Shown here in pieces: positions 37,380 to 52,979 of a stretch of DNA of 64,000 nucleotides. Where the stretch lies: contig JAJKFL010000011.1 of the NCBI GenBank assembly GCA_021186555.1, forward strand, positions 30,925,611-30,989,610. The letters are read 5' to 3'. A program made the position numbers and the translations under genes. Position 1 is the first letter of the stretch, and each line of letters starts with the position of its first letter. Under the pieces are notes generated by a model. It had not been told where the DNA came from. It saw nothing but the letters and a program-made list of their open reading frames with translations, and did not search any database. The stretch comes from Reticulitermes speratus (taxonomy: Eukaryota; Arthropoda; Insecta; Blattodea; Rhinotermitidae).

Positions 37380-37600
37380 CAAGATTGAAGTCGTCTGCTA
37401 AAAGACGCCGTATATATTGGTAACTAAGTTCTAGCTGTTTCGGACGGACATGTATCCACTATTTTCGAAGCATCTTTTCATGGACTATGTAAACCCTGAG
37501 GACGGAGGTAGAAAGCCCCTCCGAAACATCAGTAACTGTTTATCAATCAACAAGGCATCATTTCCGTAAGGCTTATCTTCATTAATGCCCCTGTGATAAC
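37380..37600. repeat. Fold-back repeat with GTTTCGG / CCGAAAC ends
   Basis: TAACTAAGTTCTAGCTGTTTCGGA and TCCGAAACATCAGTAACTG face each other, with TGAGGACGGAGGTAGAAAGC between. It belongs with the other GTTTCGG repeats. Confidence 0.55.
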
Positions 37601-40600
37601 TTAAGTCTAGCATATCATCACATTACAAATCCTAGAAATTTTCTGCCATCCTATTCTGCTTTCATTATGGAAATAAACGCACACTCATGTTTTAAAATAA
37701 CACAGCCTTCAAGTTACAGAGTCCATGAGGAACAACATTTGTGAATTCTCAAGGAAAAACTGCTGTTATGATATGTAATTACACTTAGACACATAGGTAA
37801 CAATTTCCTTTCTGCAGAATTTGTATATTGGTTCACATATGTAACTACTACCTGCATTTTTGTACTCTTCAAACTATGATTTCATGAAAGCTTTTTCAAA
37901 ATATTAGCCCTGCTTAACATAATTACGGGATGGTTAATTACAATTCTACACTGATGTGTCTGTTTTGTATCCTTCGTGCACACAAATACGTTACCTTTTC
38001 ATTCTTGTTACCAATAATGAATTGAATAGCTGGAAGACAAAACATGTCAAAAGGTTAAATGGTGGACATAACCATTTCTCCACCAATGATTACATTTTAC
38101 ACACACTTTAATGGAAGATAAATTCAGCACTTTCTTCAGCCAGAACACGTGCAGGAAAACACTGTTGTGTACTGGCAAACTTGTCACACTGCGTTTCAAC
38201 CTTCAGACCTTCCTATTTTTTTTGTTACAGTACCAGCAAATGTGACTGTATAGAAAAGGGCAGGATAAATTTGTACACACAAATGTAGAAATCAGATGGA
38301 TTTGAACAAATTAAACTTCATTCAGATTATCTGTCTTCTCTTGTCTATTGATACTGCCACACACAGGTGGAAATTTATGCAGTTTATCAAGCAAATGTGT
38401 GCCATACTCATATGACACATCACAGCCCTAAACCAACAACTCGGCTCCCGACAGATCTAAACCCAAACAATCACTGATCAAGACTGCTATGGATAAGTAT
38501 GAATAACAGAGGTCCTAACTGTGGAAGAAAGGATGTACATGACCTGAGGGAAAACAAACTCAAAATCAACATCCATTATTATATTTTGAAAACTGCATAT
38601 TTTACAATACATACAGATGTCAATATTAACTTACATGAAGACAAGAAAAAAGTCTGTTGCAGATGTTTTGTCAAAGAATTGACAATAATAATCACACTTT
38701 CTTAATAAAAATTGTATTCAACCATTACAGTATATTTTCGTGCTCCTCTTGTGAGTGGCTGAAAAACTGACTGAATATAACTACACTAATCTTGGCAAAA
38801 TAATAATAAAAATTTAATAAACATATGACTTATCCAAGGCAATATATAGTCGATTTTTCAGTCCCTCGACTGTGAACATGAATATGAAAAAAGACACTGT
38901 ACAGTTGTACCTGGACTCATTTTACTTTTCATTTGTTTGTAACGTATACTGAGACATGCATTTCTGCACTTTTTTTTTTAGAGACCTTAAAAATATTTTG
39001 CTAGTCATCACTCATAAACATTACAAAAAAAGTATATCTCCTGAAAAATTTCTAAAACTGAATTATTAATGAACTGCAAAAACAAATTACTTTTATTCTT
39101 TTCAATCTAACATGAGGGGCAGGGGTTAGGTGAACACACATACTGTACATGATATCAAAAGACCATTTTTAACAAAGTTTTTGCAGTGCAAACGGTGAAA
39201 ATATATTACTTGCTTCGTTTAGTGGATACAGTATATTTTCTATGGACACCAACATTTTTCCTCAAACCTGAACAATGTAGCAACTGACAATCAAAGAAAT
39301 TCATATACTGGAGTACGGAATACTGTGAATAACTGCATCTCCCATATTGGAGTTCATACAGAACCAAAGACTGGGCTCAGTGTTTTTCTCTAGGCTTGGG
39401 ATACTGTGTTTCATAGTATCATTATCACAGGCTTTGAGTTACCCAGTAAACAAATCAATATGGTCTATGGTAAATGGGAACTTGCCCTAAAATTTTAACA
39501 CCTTTGTTAATAACGAAAGAAAGGTCTTCATATAAACACCACAATGTGTAAAAGTCATCACTCAAAATTAATGATTTGTTAATAATAAAAATGCAAGATA
39601 AAATATGATATAGGTTCAGCCTTTCACTAATATAATTTGATGTAAAAACAATACAAATAATGTTAATGAAGTTGAAATACATATAGTATATACAAAGGGA
39701 AGCTTTCACATTTCACATGTCTGCTGCATGCTTTTGTCCATAAGCATCCATTATTCCAGTATATGAATATTCTCCATGTTGAAAGTGTGTCTTAAAATTC
39801 AACCTAAAACTAATGTGTCAGTGTTGTATTACAAGCTGCGTGTAGAGGAAACACACATTTCCCATTGCTTAACTTACGTATGTAATTGCAATGGAATAAT
39901 ATGAGTTCAGTAATAATAATTGCTCTTTCAAACATTATGAAGTAAGATGATTTTGTAAATGCAACTCCGAGTACATTATGCTTTATTAATATTGCAGTAT
40001 TGTCATCTGCCAAAAATTATGTGAACAGAAATACATAATACCTTAAACACATTCCTTACAGAACACAATGAAGCATTTATGGCAAATGTTATATCCCTAC
40101 ATAATATTATCTGCATCAGAATTACATTGTGTGAAAATTGCTAAGTGTGCTTAAACCATATTAAATAATGCATCTTTCCTGTGTCCATATCAAATCAGAT
40201 GCTCTGTTGCTCATCTTTTATACAAAAAATACAATACTGAACACTTCGCTGTTTCCCCTTTCAACACAAATGGTGTCATAGCATTCATTCCCACCATATT
40301 GAAGGTTCAAGACACATTAATAATTAACAATCTCTTGGCATTATTTAATTTCAAGAAGTTACACTGATAAAACACATACATCTTCTAGTTGCTTTTTTAA
40401 ATTTCACTACAACCTTAATATCTTTCACTATGTTAACATGCCACTTTCCAATTTTTATAACTAAAAACATGTTTCTTTGTACCACAAAATATGCATTTTA
40501 CAAACAACTTTATATGCTGCATTGAAACACACTTTGTAAATAAAGAAATAACTCAGTTAATAAAAATATCCAGAATTCAAAACAATATAATGCCAAGAGA

Positions 40601-43600
40601 TTAAGTTTTAATGAAGAGGTAGGACAACAAAATGTTTTATAATAATCACTTCTAGACATGATAAATGAAACAATGATAAGGCATTCACAGTGTTAGCAAT
40701 ACAGCAGGCTACTGCGCTCTTTTATTCTACTTACAAACTACAAGAATAGAATCCCCTAGAACCATCCACATTATACAATACATAAACCAAAGTTATAATC
40801 AACTAAAACCTAGGATGGTTTTGCTTGATGAAACAGTCATCATTACTCATAATTAGTACCGTCTTGTCATTGTGTACTCTTGTATACTAATACTAATACA
40901 CTTCTCAAGTAAAAGACTGGTATACCTACTAAAATTAATTGCACAAGAGATTTATCCCTTATACTTATGTAAAACATGGCTTTGTGAATACGATTGACAT
41001 CACAATTCAACTGTGTACTAGTGTGTTGTGAAACAAAATAATTACATACAGTATATGCAATCTTATTTTAATTGTAGTATATAAGTATAGAATATCTATT
41101 AATTTGATATTGAAAAATCGTATACATTCTTGGGGGATGTAAGGGTCAGTAAAATTTAATAATGTTCCTGGTTTCTCATAGTGTGTAAGACTTACTATTA
41201 ATTAAGCATTACAATTACCACAGAACCCATTCAGACTATTGAAGGCAGTTCTTTCTTTTTTTTAAATTCACAAGTTCTGAGTGTGTACCAAGACAAATAT
41301 TTTTTGGTTAACATTTCTGAATCCAAGGTAATTAAATTAACATTTTTTTAGAACATTTCAAAACACTGTCAACTAAGTGCTATGAATATATTTAAGCTGC
41401 ATTAGTGTTTTCACAAATACAAGAAATATGTAAAATAAATATTACACATTTAATGAATATGTACAATTACATATTCAAAACATTTCAGCATTAAATTCTA
41501 TTCAAACAATTCTACTGAGGTAATAGGACTATTTTTCTAATCTTTTACACAATGTGAATAATTTCAACATAAACAATATCAAGACAAATGTCAACGCTTG
41601 ATAGTGGCCTCTTCAATTTGTAAATCAATGTTGCCAATGACTGTATGAGTTCTGTAGAAAATTTATTGACATAGTATACTGTTGTAAAAACCTGAGCGAC
41701 CAACCTCCACCTTCTACTTCACATACTCACAGAAGAAAACTTCTGTCAAGGTGATTCATCATCCTGAAAGCAGAGGTATTTATTATCCCTTTTGTTTTTC
41801 CTGAGAAGCACAATACATATCATACAAAACCTAAATTTTAGGCATTAAAATGTACCAAAATGACACAACTAATCAATGAATAACATGGATGATACCATAA
41901 TTCAATAAATTTTAAATATATTTCCCACATGCAGACTGTTATTTGCTTTGATCAATAATTTTAAATAGTAAAAAATTAATGATGTTATAGAAACAGTACT
42001 CTTAAATAAGGATGATGTGACTAAAATAAAATATTTATTACTTGAAGGGAACTAACATTTAAGGAAATTAAACTTTTATGTTCTGAAGTTCACTGTGAAA
42101 TTTTAAAATTTAACTTTCCTTCTATGATAGTAGTGACAATGCATTCTGAAAAGTGTAAAAAAAATTATAAATACTTTCCATCACCAACAGACAGAAGAGA
42201 TTTTCCAGATTTACTCAGTACAGAGCATTAGAGGTGTATATAACCATAATAACATTACTAAAAAGAAGAAGATTTGAACAGCATGCTTTCAATTACTATA
42301 AATTAACATGCCACATTAGAAATTAATGGGATATGAACATGTGAACAAAATCGCATGCGAGGTTAAATATTCAATATTGCATACAAAAAAATAACCTTCC
42401 TAAAACATGAAACATGAGAAACTATGCACTACATTATGCTCACATGGAATACAGTTTAGTTGGTATGCACAGTGGTTAACCACTTTAGCAAACTCCAAGA
42501 ACGCCCTATTCTCGGGACATAGTCTTTACAGATCAGGTGACAGAACTCTTCTTTCATATTTGTAACACCTAAAATTCAAATTTCATCCTGAAGTTCAGCT
42601 ACCCTGAATGTTGTGACTTTCTTTACCCCTCCAGTAATGCCAGGATATTATATTACAGAAGCACGACCATTTCCTTCCATATTCTTTTGAGCTCATCATT
42701 CATAAATCATCCTACGCTTGACTTCGTATGTTTATATATAATTCGTTTAACAATGCTTCAAGTGTCTCAAATTATATGGGATTGACTAGTGTATTATACA
42801 ATAATGTTCTTATCAGTGTACAGAAACATGATGTAACAAGGTTACATACTGACGCTTGTAGATAAAACAAATCCCACTTTTACACTCTAAGTTAATATTG
42901 AACAAAAATACATATATGAATATGAATATATCAGGAATGTGAGAAAGAATACGAGGACTCCACATTGACAAATATTGAAAAGTACTGTAGGTTGTGCCAT
43001 AAGCCCTAATTCATTTCATACAGCAGACTTCAAACACCTTTCATCATTCAATATTTCTTGTGTTATCACTGCAATTAAACGCAGGCAATAATAATGAAGA
43101 GGAACATCCACACCTAAATTTAAAGTCATCCTATGCTTCACTAATATGAAGCTTGGCTGCAGGTAAAGTAAAGTTAATGTTAAAGAATGTCGTAAAAACT
43201 TACGCATAGAGCAGGCCCTTTAATTAACGCCAATTAAAAGAGAACTACCCATATTTCTGTATCTGAGACAGCGTTTATGATAGGAGATCAAAAGTGTATT
43301 TCACATTTGTAACACTAGTTACATTTCAGTGATTTTTAATTTGATTTGTCATAATGAATAAATTACAGACCATGTTAAAAAAAATGGTACGGTTTCAGTG
43401 AAAGATCCTATGAGAAGTTATTACTACTGACATACTTTCAATATGATATAACACGACACATGTCTAACAAATAGAGAATGATTTGAAACAAACCACATGA
43501 TTGGCTGATTGTACTGCATAGGTTATATGTGTACAGTGTCAAATCAGGTGGACAAAAAAAACATGAATAGTGAGTAAGTAAAAATTTGGAAAGAGGTGAT

Positions 43601-46600
43601 CATGGTCTATTTGTATTTGCTTTTACAGAGACAGGAAAACCACAATTAAAGAACCTCGGTCATGAGACCGAGCAGCGTGGCTGAGATTTGAATGGTTACA
43701 TTTAAATTCCAAAAAGAAGCCTACAGAATTACTGACATGTCAACCTGCTAGGTCAAACCATGTAGCAAAGCAATATTTGAGGTTCTCACAGTAGTGTTGC
43801 TGAAGATTTAAGTCTTCTGTAATGTTATCCTGTTTCACTGCACAATTTCTGACCTTTTGAAGGTACCACAATCTTTCTAAACTCTGGAAAGTCACCATCC
43901 AATGACACAGTGACATAGCAACATCATCACATCCCTGAACACTTGAATCTTCACATGCTTAATATTTCTGTGGGTAATTCTTTGAACAAAACAAGCATTT
44001 TTATGGTTCTAAACAATGGCTGTAAACCTTGTAATGTCTGAGTGTCCTTTAATAAATGATACACAACTGTATCGATGCTTTGTGTTGTGTAAACTTTGAC
44101 ACATATATCACATGTAACCCAAACACTATAGCAGGGGAATAATTTCCACTCAGAAAGGTTAAATTCTTTTTGTTTTATGCATGTTATTTGCTCTTTGTAA
44201 TTTTTGAAGTCTCTTCAAATAATAAATTTCGGCAGCACAAAACAAAGTAAATTTTCATATTTACAAAAACCATCAGCCCACTGATCAATAATAACAAATC
44301 AAATACATTGTTATTGTTAACTTTCATTTTAATTCATAATTATGAAGGAACATGACTTGGAAATTCACCATTTATGGCCCACTGCAAAGTATTTTTGAAT
44401 CAGGTTAATAAAACTAAGTTATTTTGAATAAAAGTACCAATGATGCAGAAGTAGTTCAGTGTTGGTCATCCTTTGTAAGATTCTGTGCACAAGGGAAGAT
44501 GTATGATAATCAACAATTAATTCACTGTGAGCACAATGCAGGCTATCTCCTGAGTAAAGACAAAGAAGGAAAATGAACTACTTAGGGTACTTAAAGTTGA
44601 AACTCCACGCAGTAATCCAGATAATTAAAAGAAAGAGTGACAGCTACGTAAGCAAGTTAATTATGTCTCCAACAGAGTGTGATTAAACTTCTTAACTCTG
44701 TCCCTTTTTCTCTTTCCTCTCATATACACTAAAACAAAAATATTTTTTGTATCAAGCTACAGGGAGGTGCTTTGTTTCTCAAAGTGTTTATGTGTGGCTG
44801 TTGGATTAAATAACAGTATGTGGGAAATATTAAAATACTTAAACCACAGTTCCACTTTCATTTAAAGTTATGAAACAGTATAATTGATGAGAACTATGAT
44901 CACAACACAAGTGAAGTTAGTACAAAACTCAGTTTCGATACAAAAACATTTGTCCACATCAACTACATCCAGGAATTGTAATTTAAAATTTCTGTATACA
45001 CAGAATGTACAACCAAATGAAAAAGAGCCGGAATAATGATTAGAACGTTAATTCCATTCTCACTGAACTGGAGATAAAATAATGATAATGACCTTGATCA
45101 AAAAAAGAAAATAAGCTTCCCATAAGTGTGTCTTATTTCTGTTATTTATGGAATGACACAGTAATTAGATCCCTGTCTCTCAATTTTATATAGGCAAGAA
45201 TCTTAATTCATCAACAAATGTACGGTACAAAGATGTGTCCCCTCTTGACTATTGGTTCCAGGTTTGGGAAAAAACTTAACAATTGTTTTTATACTGGAAT
45301 ATGTCATACATACATTGTTCAAATGTAGAATGGATTTCCACCTTACAAGGTTTTCAAGTATGGAGACTTCCTCTGAGGCTTCATTCAGAAATCCAGGGAA
45401 AAAGAAATGGTGAAAAACATTGAGTCATCATTCTAATTTGTTATGAACAAATTCATCTGACACTTTTAGGGGATATACATAGCACAGGATGAAGGGTGCC
45501 CCCAAAGGGGTATGGGAGCAGGAGGACAAGCTAGACAACTGACCCCCCTTCTGGAGTTTTGAAAAAAGTAAAATAAAATTGAAAATTTTTACGAAAGACA
45601 AACAAATAAACCAAACACATAGCACAGACTAAGACTATTTACAAAATTGTCTATTCTATCCCAAATAAAAGCTGTTTAACAACTTCCTCAACAAACGGAC
45701 TAATGGACATTTAAACAAAAATTCTGTGTCCCCTCCCCTGGGGAAAAAGTTGTGGTGGCACCCATAAACAACAAGAAATGAAACTGCAGTCAATAAATCT
45801 TGCAACCAATATAAAAATTATACTGAAATACAAACATATAAACTTCAGATTACATGATCAAATAATTAAACCAATGATGCACAAACATCTGGAGATTCCA
45901 GAATTCTGATTCAAATCCAGAGATAAATCTTACGTTTCTAGACATTCCCCTCAAATTGAAGAGGTGATAATCCTACACGTAAATTGAATTGTGTTTCCAA
46001 GTGGGAGTATGTCTGCGTTTTAGTACATCACTGTACATCAAGACAAATTACTTTTACTTGACCACTGCCTATACTGATATACACAATTGTTCATTGCATG
46101 ATGGTGTGCGTAAACACCCAGCCAAATGACAAAAAATGTTACAAATCAAAGCATTACAGGATATTAAATTTCTGGCTCAAAGTCAGTTGTAATTACAACC
46201 ATTATTGTGAAAGTTATCTCCAGTTCAATATCATTTTTAATGGAACTTTGCTTCACTATTACAGAAGACAGTGAGAAATCATGGCAATATCATCATTTGT
46301 TTCAGGCAGGTATATTTTGTGAAGTTTGAAAGTGTTCTGAAACGTAGTCATACCTATGTAGACACTATAATGGGCATTAATGTCATTCTAAAGCTAACAA
46401 TTATGATGAAAATGCCATACTTTGCAGATAAAATGTATTTATGTCTTATGTAACAATACTGATGCACAGGCATAACAACATACTATAAAGTTACCTACAT
46501 TTTCTTTTAAAAATCATTCACTATATATGGTTGCACGTAAGACACAAAATTCCTTCTGTGCAGTACTCAAGAAAAACCGTCATATATTTTAACCATATAA

Positions 46601-47798
46601 AGGCTTAACAAGGACACTGTTCTTTGTAATGCTTAATTACTGTAGGAGTGACAAAATAAGTTCTTCACACTACTGATATAAACTTGAAAGAGAAAAAAAT
46701 GATGTTTATGTGTACGTATACCAGAGTTATGGACACACAAAGTGCCAAAATTGTTTGTAAACTCTTCGAGTAAATCCTGTTTGCTATAAGACATCCATCA
46801 CACAAGTATTACATACTGCAAAACTGAATGGTACTGACTTCCCACTATGTCTGCAGAAACATGTAGCATTAAATATTTATATCAATAATAAAGTTCATTT
46901 AATAAAGACAACATAGTGTCATCCAGTGCCTTTACATCCACCAAATTATAATTAATACCTATCAATGTTCTGGTTGTTATCTGATCAAAGTGGGATTGTA
47001 ACAAACCTGGGCTTTGTGATAACTAAAAGAAGTTACAAACAAACGAAGAAAAACAAAATTTAAAACCCTTTGTCTTTAATGGGCAAAGACAATTAATCAA
47101 TTTTATCTTATGTGTAAATGAAAAATGTTAGGGATGTTTTAATTCTTGTTACTGGTATATACAGATACTACGGTCATTATTAATTGGGATGGGCAAAAAG
47201 GGAAATGGAAACAAAGTTTTGGTCAAAAAACCGAAAGGCAAGCAGCTACTCTGAAGAGCTAGGGGTATATGGGAGAATAATATTAAAATGTATTTTAAAG
47301 AAATAGGATGGGGAGGAAGGGATATGGACTGGATTCATGTGGCTTAGAACAGGGACCAGTGGCAGGCTTGTGTGAACATGTTAATGAACCTTCGTGTTCC
47401 ATAAGATGTGGAGAATTTCTAAGCTAGCTGAGCAACTGTTAGCTTCTTAAGAAAAAATCTGCTTCATGTAGTCAGTCATTAACTGCATTTAGGTAATTAC
47501 ATGTCTTTTAAAGAAATTTCTAAAATGAACAGGTGTGTTGTAAACATTGCAGAATATTAAACAATAAATTTGACATTTGGGGATATCATCAGTCATTTTA
47601 CATTTCATGTGATGTTAAGATTGGCTGTGCATTAACCCACTATTGAACAAATACTTTGACACAGGTAAGCAGTTCCTTCAAAAAATTAAAATCAATTCTT
47701 TTCTGGTACTAACTAGCAAACAAGAAATATCGAAGAGAAAGAAAACATTTCTCACAGAGTATTGTGGATAATGATTGGACCACCAATGGTGTAAAATG
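37601..47798. other. About 10 kb AT-rich, repeat-poor, no gene recognised
   Basis: Only short frames occur and none has family motifs or splice context. No SINE, LINE or fold-back copy of the kinds common in the left half was recognised. It could be a long 3' UTR or downstream flank of the minus-strand gene ending at 49859, or plain intergenic DNA. Confidence 0.5.
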
Positions 47799-47866
47799 TT
47801 AAAACTCTTTCTCTTCCTTTCGCTCTTCTATAAACTTCGTTTCATTTTTCTCTTCTGTCGCTACAG
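47799..47866 (-). CDS. Candidate alternative terminal exon, very tentative
   Basis: After an acceptor-like TTGCTTCTGAG the minus strand reads AVATEEKNETKFIEERKEEK and EF, then TAA at 47801-47799. The phase (0) would fit the exon at 52980-53039. The product is low-complexity and charged, and the acceptor ends GAG, so chance is quite possible. Confidence 0.2.
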
Positions 47867-49858
47867 CCTCAGAAGCAACAGAAATGAAGATTTCTGATGC
47901 ACCGTATCATTGTCATCACATTGTACACTAACAGCACTTGCTCACTGATGTTCAGTCACTTCAACTGCTTAATCCTCACCATCGCACATGCAACCTTTGC
48001 ACTTACACTGCAAACCTACTTATTCAAACCGTACAATTTATCAGAAACACTGGACTGCCATTGCGTGAGACTTGATTTCCTCTGCAAGTTGATTTGTTGA
48101 TATATATATATATATATATTTAGATTCAGTTTATTTATCACCCGAATATTTTAAACGTATCGTTGACCTAGTGACACAACCACCACCAATATTATATTAA
48201 TCTGTGTTCTATCTTCACATTATGTTTATTAAAAAAATTAGCTACCATTTGCATAGGAATTACAATTATTATATTAAAAATGACAACCTAAAGAACTGTG
48301 ACTCATAAGGTTAAAAGAAGACAGGAAGCAATTAAATGGTATGTTGATATTTGTCTCTGCTACTAGTAATTATCCTACACTCTTTAATTAACCACTAAGA
48401 CATGTTACTCACATGTGCACATTTAAGTCAGAAGGAGAACAAAGAAAACAAAGATGCGGCCACATTTACTAAATCTGTATAGTAACAGCTTTTCTTCATG
48501 GATAAATGGGGCCCAAGAAAATGACAGTCATGCTGAATCCCTGGTCCGCACTGCTACTACAGTTTGACAATATATAATCCTTGTGCCCTTCCACACAATG
48601 TTGCAGAATGTCTGAAGTTCATTTTCATGCAGACTAAACTTTTATTTAAAGATTAATTTAAGAGAAAATAATTTTTAGAATTACATATTATTGTTTTATT
48701 TATTAATCACAACATATTCTTATAATATAATTATAATTTCATGAGAAATTTACGAACACAATTGCTAAGTTTTATTTCTTTAACTTTCCAACTGGTGTGA
48801 TTGGCTTATTCTATAGTAAGATTTTGCTGCTGGCAATACATTCACTGAAGAATTGACAGATATGCTTGGCCTTTTGATCCATGTAACTATAAGGATGTCA
48901 CGTATATGGATAACTTAAAGTTAATGGTACCAGATTTCAAGCGTCTTTCCAATTCATATGTTCAATTGATTACGATATCAATCAGTTTTTTTATTGAACA
49001 GACATTTTCATTCTGAATTTTGTCTTTTTTACTAACTTGAGTTACAGCCACCAGTATAATTAACGCGTACAATATAGCAGTCATTTCTTTCATACAATCA
49101 ATTTACAGAAGTTAATAAAAAATATAATTTACACGCAGCTCAACATGAACTTTCGTCTCTGCTCCTTAAATACAGCAGTTACAGTTACATAATGCTTTGA
49201 GTCCTAAAGAGGGACCATCTTGCCTAGTTGGATGGCACCTACGCTTCACAAGGATTCAGTATGACAAAAATCATTTGTTTTGCGAATGATCAACATAAAC
49301 GTAACTAAAATGTAAAACATTAGCTCTCATAAAGATGCATTTACTCAAATTATCTTCCACGTCTCCATGATATCTTCTTCATCTTCTTGTATCTTTCTCA
49401 GAAATATTGTATAAAGGTTATCTCATTTTATGTCTGGTGGTGCTGCTCAATATTTTCATCTTCACTGCAGTGGTATTTATTGGAGTTGGCGCAAGGAATG
49501 CCATCTTGTGATCGTCTTCTCACCGTTGCAGGCGTAAGCCAACTATTGTTTTAATCCTGTGAGACAATCATGGGATTTCTCTTCACATAACCACACAGTC
49601 AACACTAGAGCAAGCTGTGGCCAACATCTATCAGCTCAATTTTTCCCTGATGTATAAATTCCTTGAGTACAACTCATCTTGAATTTCCCTTCCCTTCTTT
49701 GAAGTTTGTATTCTTATTTTCTTACATTTTTATTATTTTTATGTCTACAACAAATTATTGGCAAAATTAAGGTTGGCTTTAACATTTCCCTGTCTTAGCT
49801 GCTTCTGTGGCCCACTCTGTTCACCCTCTTGTCTGATGCTGCCATCTAGAGGACAGTC
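47867..49858. other. No gene recognised; TA repeat
   Basis: AT-rich. A TA dinucleotide run lies at 48100-48119. Downstream of the terminal exon at 49859 this would be 3' UTR or flank of that gene. Confidence 0.45.
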
Positions 49859-50041
49859 CTAGAGTTTCTGTCTTTTGACAGATTCTGGGTCACTGCTGTC
49901 ACCGCTGTCATCATCATCTGGGTGCAGGGGCTGAACCGGAGGGAAGTCTGGGATCTGTTCCCGGGGTGGAGGGCCTTGTGGATTCCATCCTCCGGAATTC
50001 GGCCGAGGTGGGGAGCCCGACTTGGGTGTAATATGACCACC
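49859..50041 (-). CDS. Terminal exon of an unidentified protein, acidic KRQKL-type C terminus
   Basis: Acceptor TTTTCCTTCCAG is followed by 60 codons in phase 0: GGHITPKSGSPPRPNSGGWN, then PQGPPPREQIPDFPPVQPLH, then an acidic Ser-rich end closing VKRQKL and TAG (49861-49859). GC content and CpG are well above the surroundings. The composition (Pro-rich, then DDDDSGDSSD, then a basic end) suggests a nuclear regulatory protein. I do not recognise the family. It joins in phase to 52980-53039. Confidence 0.75.
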   Translation of the reverse strand, partial: GGHITPKSGSPPRPNSGGWNPQGPPPREQIPDFPPVQPLHPDDDDSGDSSDPESVKRQKL

Positions 50042-52979
50042 CTGGAAGGAAAAGAGTCCCCGTGACTAAACACAGAAATGTGCAATTGTATCCTTCCGCG
50101 TTATGTTCCTTTGATTGCGATACTCAGTTTAGGATATCTGTATTAACAGGGAATGTCCCAGCTTCTTGATTAATGCCTTTCTCTTCCTGATTCTTGGAAT
50201 GTGGTCTGTGACCTTAAGGCAAACGATATGTACTACTTAGTAAACACTATTTTAATGCTACTTTTCAAAGTAACCAACAGCACAAATAATGGGAAACAAC
50301 TTCGCAATTTCAAACTCACTTTCTTCCATTCTACATTTAACGATTCTGAGACTGACACAGCAAACGTTATCACTTTAAGGAATGCTGTGTAGTTTCAAGT
50401 TACACAGCAAATTTAAACAATTAAATACGTGTAACTACCAAACATAAGCACGCTGTTTTATCATGCTGCCCAAACTGATCTTTCCTTCAAGTCCCAAGCG
50501 TTCAGTGCACTTAACCTCTAGCACGCTACGACTTCTTTCCCCACAGGGATAAAGCACTCTCAGTGCGAAGTAGACAACTCACCTTTGTCTGGTGTCAACA
50601 ATGTGTGGAGCTTTACTTCCGTGTCCCTATACACCTCCTTTACGTAACATTTAGTCGTACAAGTAAATTTAGTTCCGATTAGCTTCATTACAATCTTCTG
50701 CACCGCTACTGCGTTTGAACATCTGTGTATACACAGACTGACATGTTAAGTTTATCAGGTGATGCCAACGTAATGTGTGAGTTGTTTCTTCCACAAAATA
50801 TCCCTCGTCTCGTTCATAAACATAAAATGTAAAACACATGGAATGGGACTGGCACTGGTCTTATGCAATTACTATCTATCCTTACTCTATCCTGGTACTA
50901 CATCGGTAAAAATAACTTACCATGGTTCAGTTATGACACAAACCTTGCTGTTCCATGCTTTAATGTTAATTGCTTACTGCATGATTTTATAGCAATCACA
51001 TGCCGTTGAGGTCCAAGTTTATACCTCAATATGAATGAAACTGTTCTATGTTACAATACGTAATAATACGACATAAACTCATTACTCAATTACTTTTGCG
51101 CGTTTCATATATTTTAAATTGCACTTTGTAGTTTCATATGCGATAAATAAATGGAAGGGGAGGGGGTGGAGGTCATGTTCTTGTGTTTCAAACCTAAAAC
51201 CTCTTGAATATCATGACTAATATTCAGCACAGGTAAGGTATATATTTAAACACGTAAGGTTAAATGTATTTTCTACTCAGCATGATCATTTTAATTTCTA
51301 CTACACACAAGGGATAAGACGGATTTTTATGTTCTATACGCACTACCGGATTACAAGTAATTTGTGCGAAATTTGAATTGAAAACCACATTAACTGTTTT
51401 TTGTAAAGGTACACTTGCTAATTAATTTCTTTTTATAAAATTAACACATGTTATTATGCATGCCTGTTTATAAATGTATTACACGGCACACACAATCCTA
51501 AATTTGTTATAAATTCTAATGTTTAATCAGACATTTATCAATAAGATACATTCCTGGGCTATGTATATAATGTTTAAAAATAAAACGTGACAGGGTACAC
51601 GATTCCCACGGGCAATTTGACAGTAGTGTGAATATCACATGGCTACATTGAATGGACGCAAATAAAGTGTTTACTGTGGTGGCGTACATGTGCCAGATTG
51701 TACACAAATTTAATCCTACATGTATACTCTGTATTAAATATAACATTATTTCCACACAGGTTATACTGTTCTAAAAATATGAGGCAAATTACACCTAAGC
51801 CAACAACTGAAGTCCTTCCACCTTTCTGTTAAACAATGCCAGTAATACCAACTTAATGTGTCATTTAAATAATGCAATATTCCATCTATACCAGGCCAGT
51901 CAATGACAGTGTACATTTTTACACTGAGCGATTATCTGAAACACTGGGTCACGTCGCAGGATCTTTCTAGTCAATGAATTTCCTGGTTTTAAGGAACGTG
52001 AAGGTCCATCACCATCTTCAAAGCCCAACAAAACAGCAGAATTTAGTCCACTGCTACACAACCTATTTTTAAAGACACATTTTAATATTATTATCCTGTC
52101 TGATAGTCTCTTCCTCTGAGGTTTTCTAACCATCACCTTGTAGGCTAAGAGTTTATTAGTCCCCATGCGTGCTACATGCTCACCCATCTTATCGTCATCG
52201 ATTCAATGACTAATAATATTGCGTGAAGAATAAATTACTTAACACAATGCTCATCTTCATGCTACACATTTATGTTCAAATAGCCTTCTTTTTCACTTAT
52301 TTACAACACATTAAAGGGGCCAGTGACAAGCAAATTTAAGTTGCTTTGCACAAGAAGGAAATGTTAACAGAAAGACACTGGTTTCCCTCAGGCTAGGTAA
52401 AATTAAGTGGCCTGATGGCTGAACATGTCAACCGAAATTCTGTCAGACAGTTGTAGGATTGATTAATTCTGCATTGTCCAGACAATGACAACACATATAA
52501 CAGAGTAACTTACAAAAGGTGTAATACACAATGCAACTGTTAAGCATGGAATTCTATGTTATTTTTAAACAAGGATTAAATAATTAAGGAATAATGGAAG
52601 AGAGTGCTATCAAAAACAAAGATGGGAGTTGAAACCAGTATCCATTGAAATATTGAAATTTTACATTAAAAATGGAGAATTTATACAATACACTAAAATA
52701 TTTTTTCCCCTCAAATATAACAGAAACTAAAGTAAAGTGCAAACTGGATATCCTTAAAGTATACTACATAAAGAAGTTGGTTCCCGACCTCAAAAGATGT
52801 TTGTGAAAATTAAGAACCTCACCACTTGAGTCCTGTAGTATGAATTATTGCAAGTTGTGTGCATATTATGTTGCACACACATGATCTAGACGAAGTACAT
52901 CTACGGCACATAAGTGGTGGAAATTTTCACATAATTATATATGAAACGCGCTAATTAATACAGGGTGCATTCAGCCTAC
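50042..52979 (-). other. Presumed intron of the unidentified minus-strand gene
   Basis: Lies between the two exons above. AT-rich with no recognised element or further exon. Confidence 0.5.
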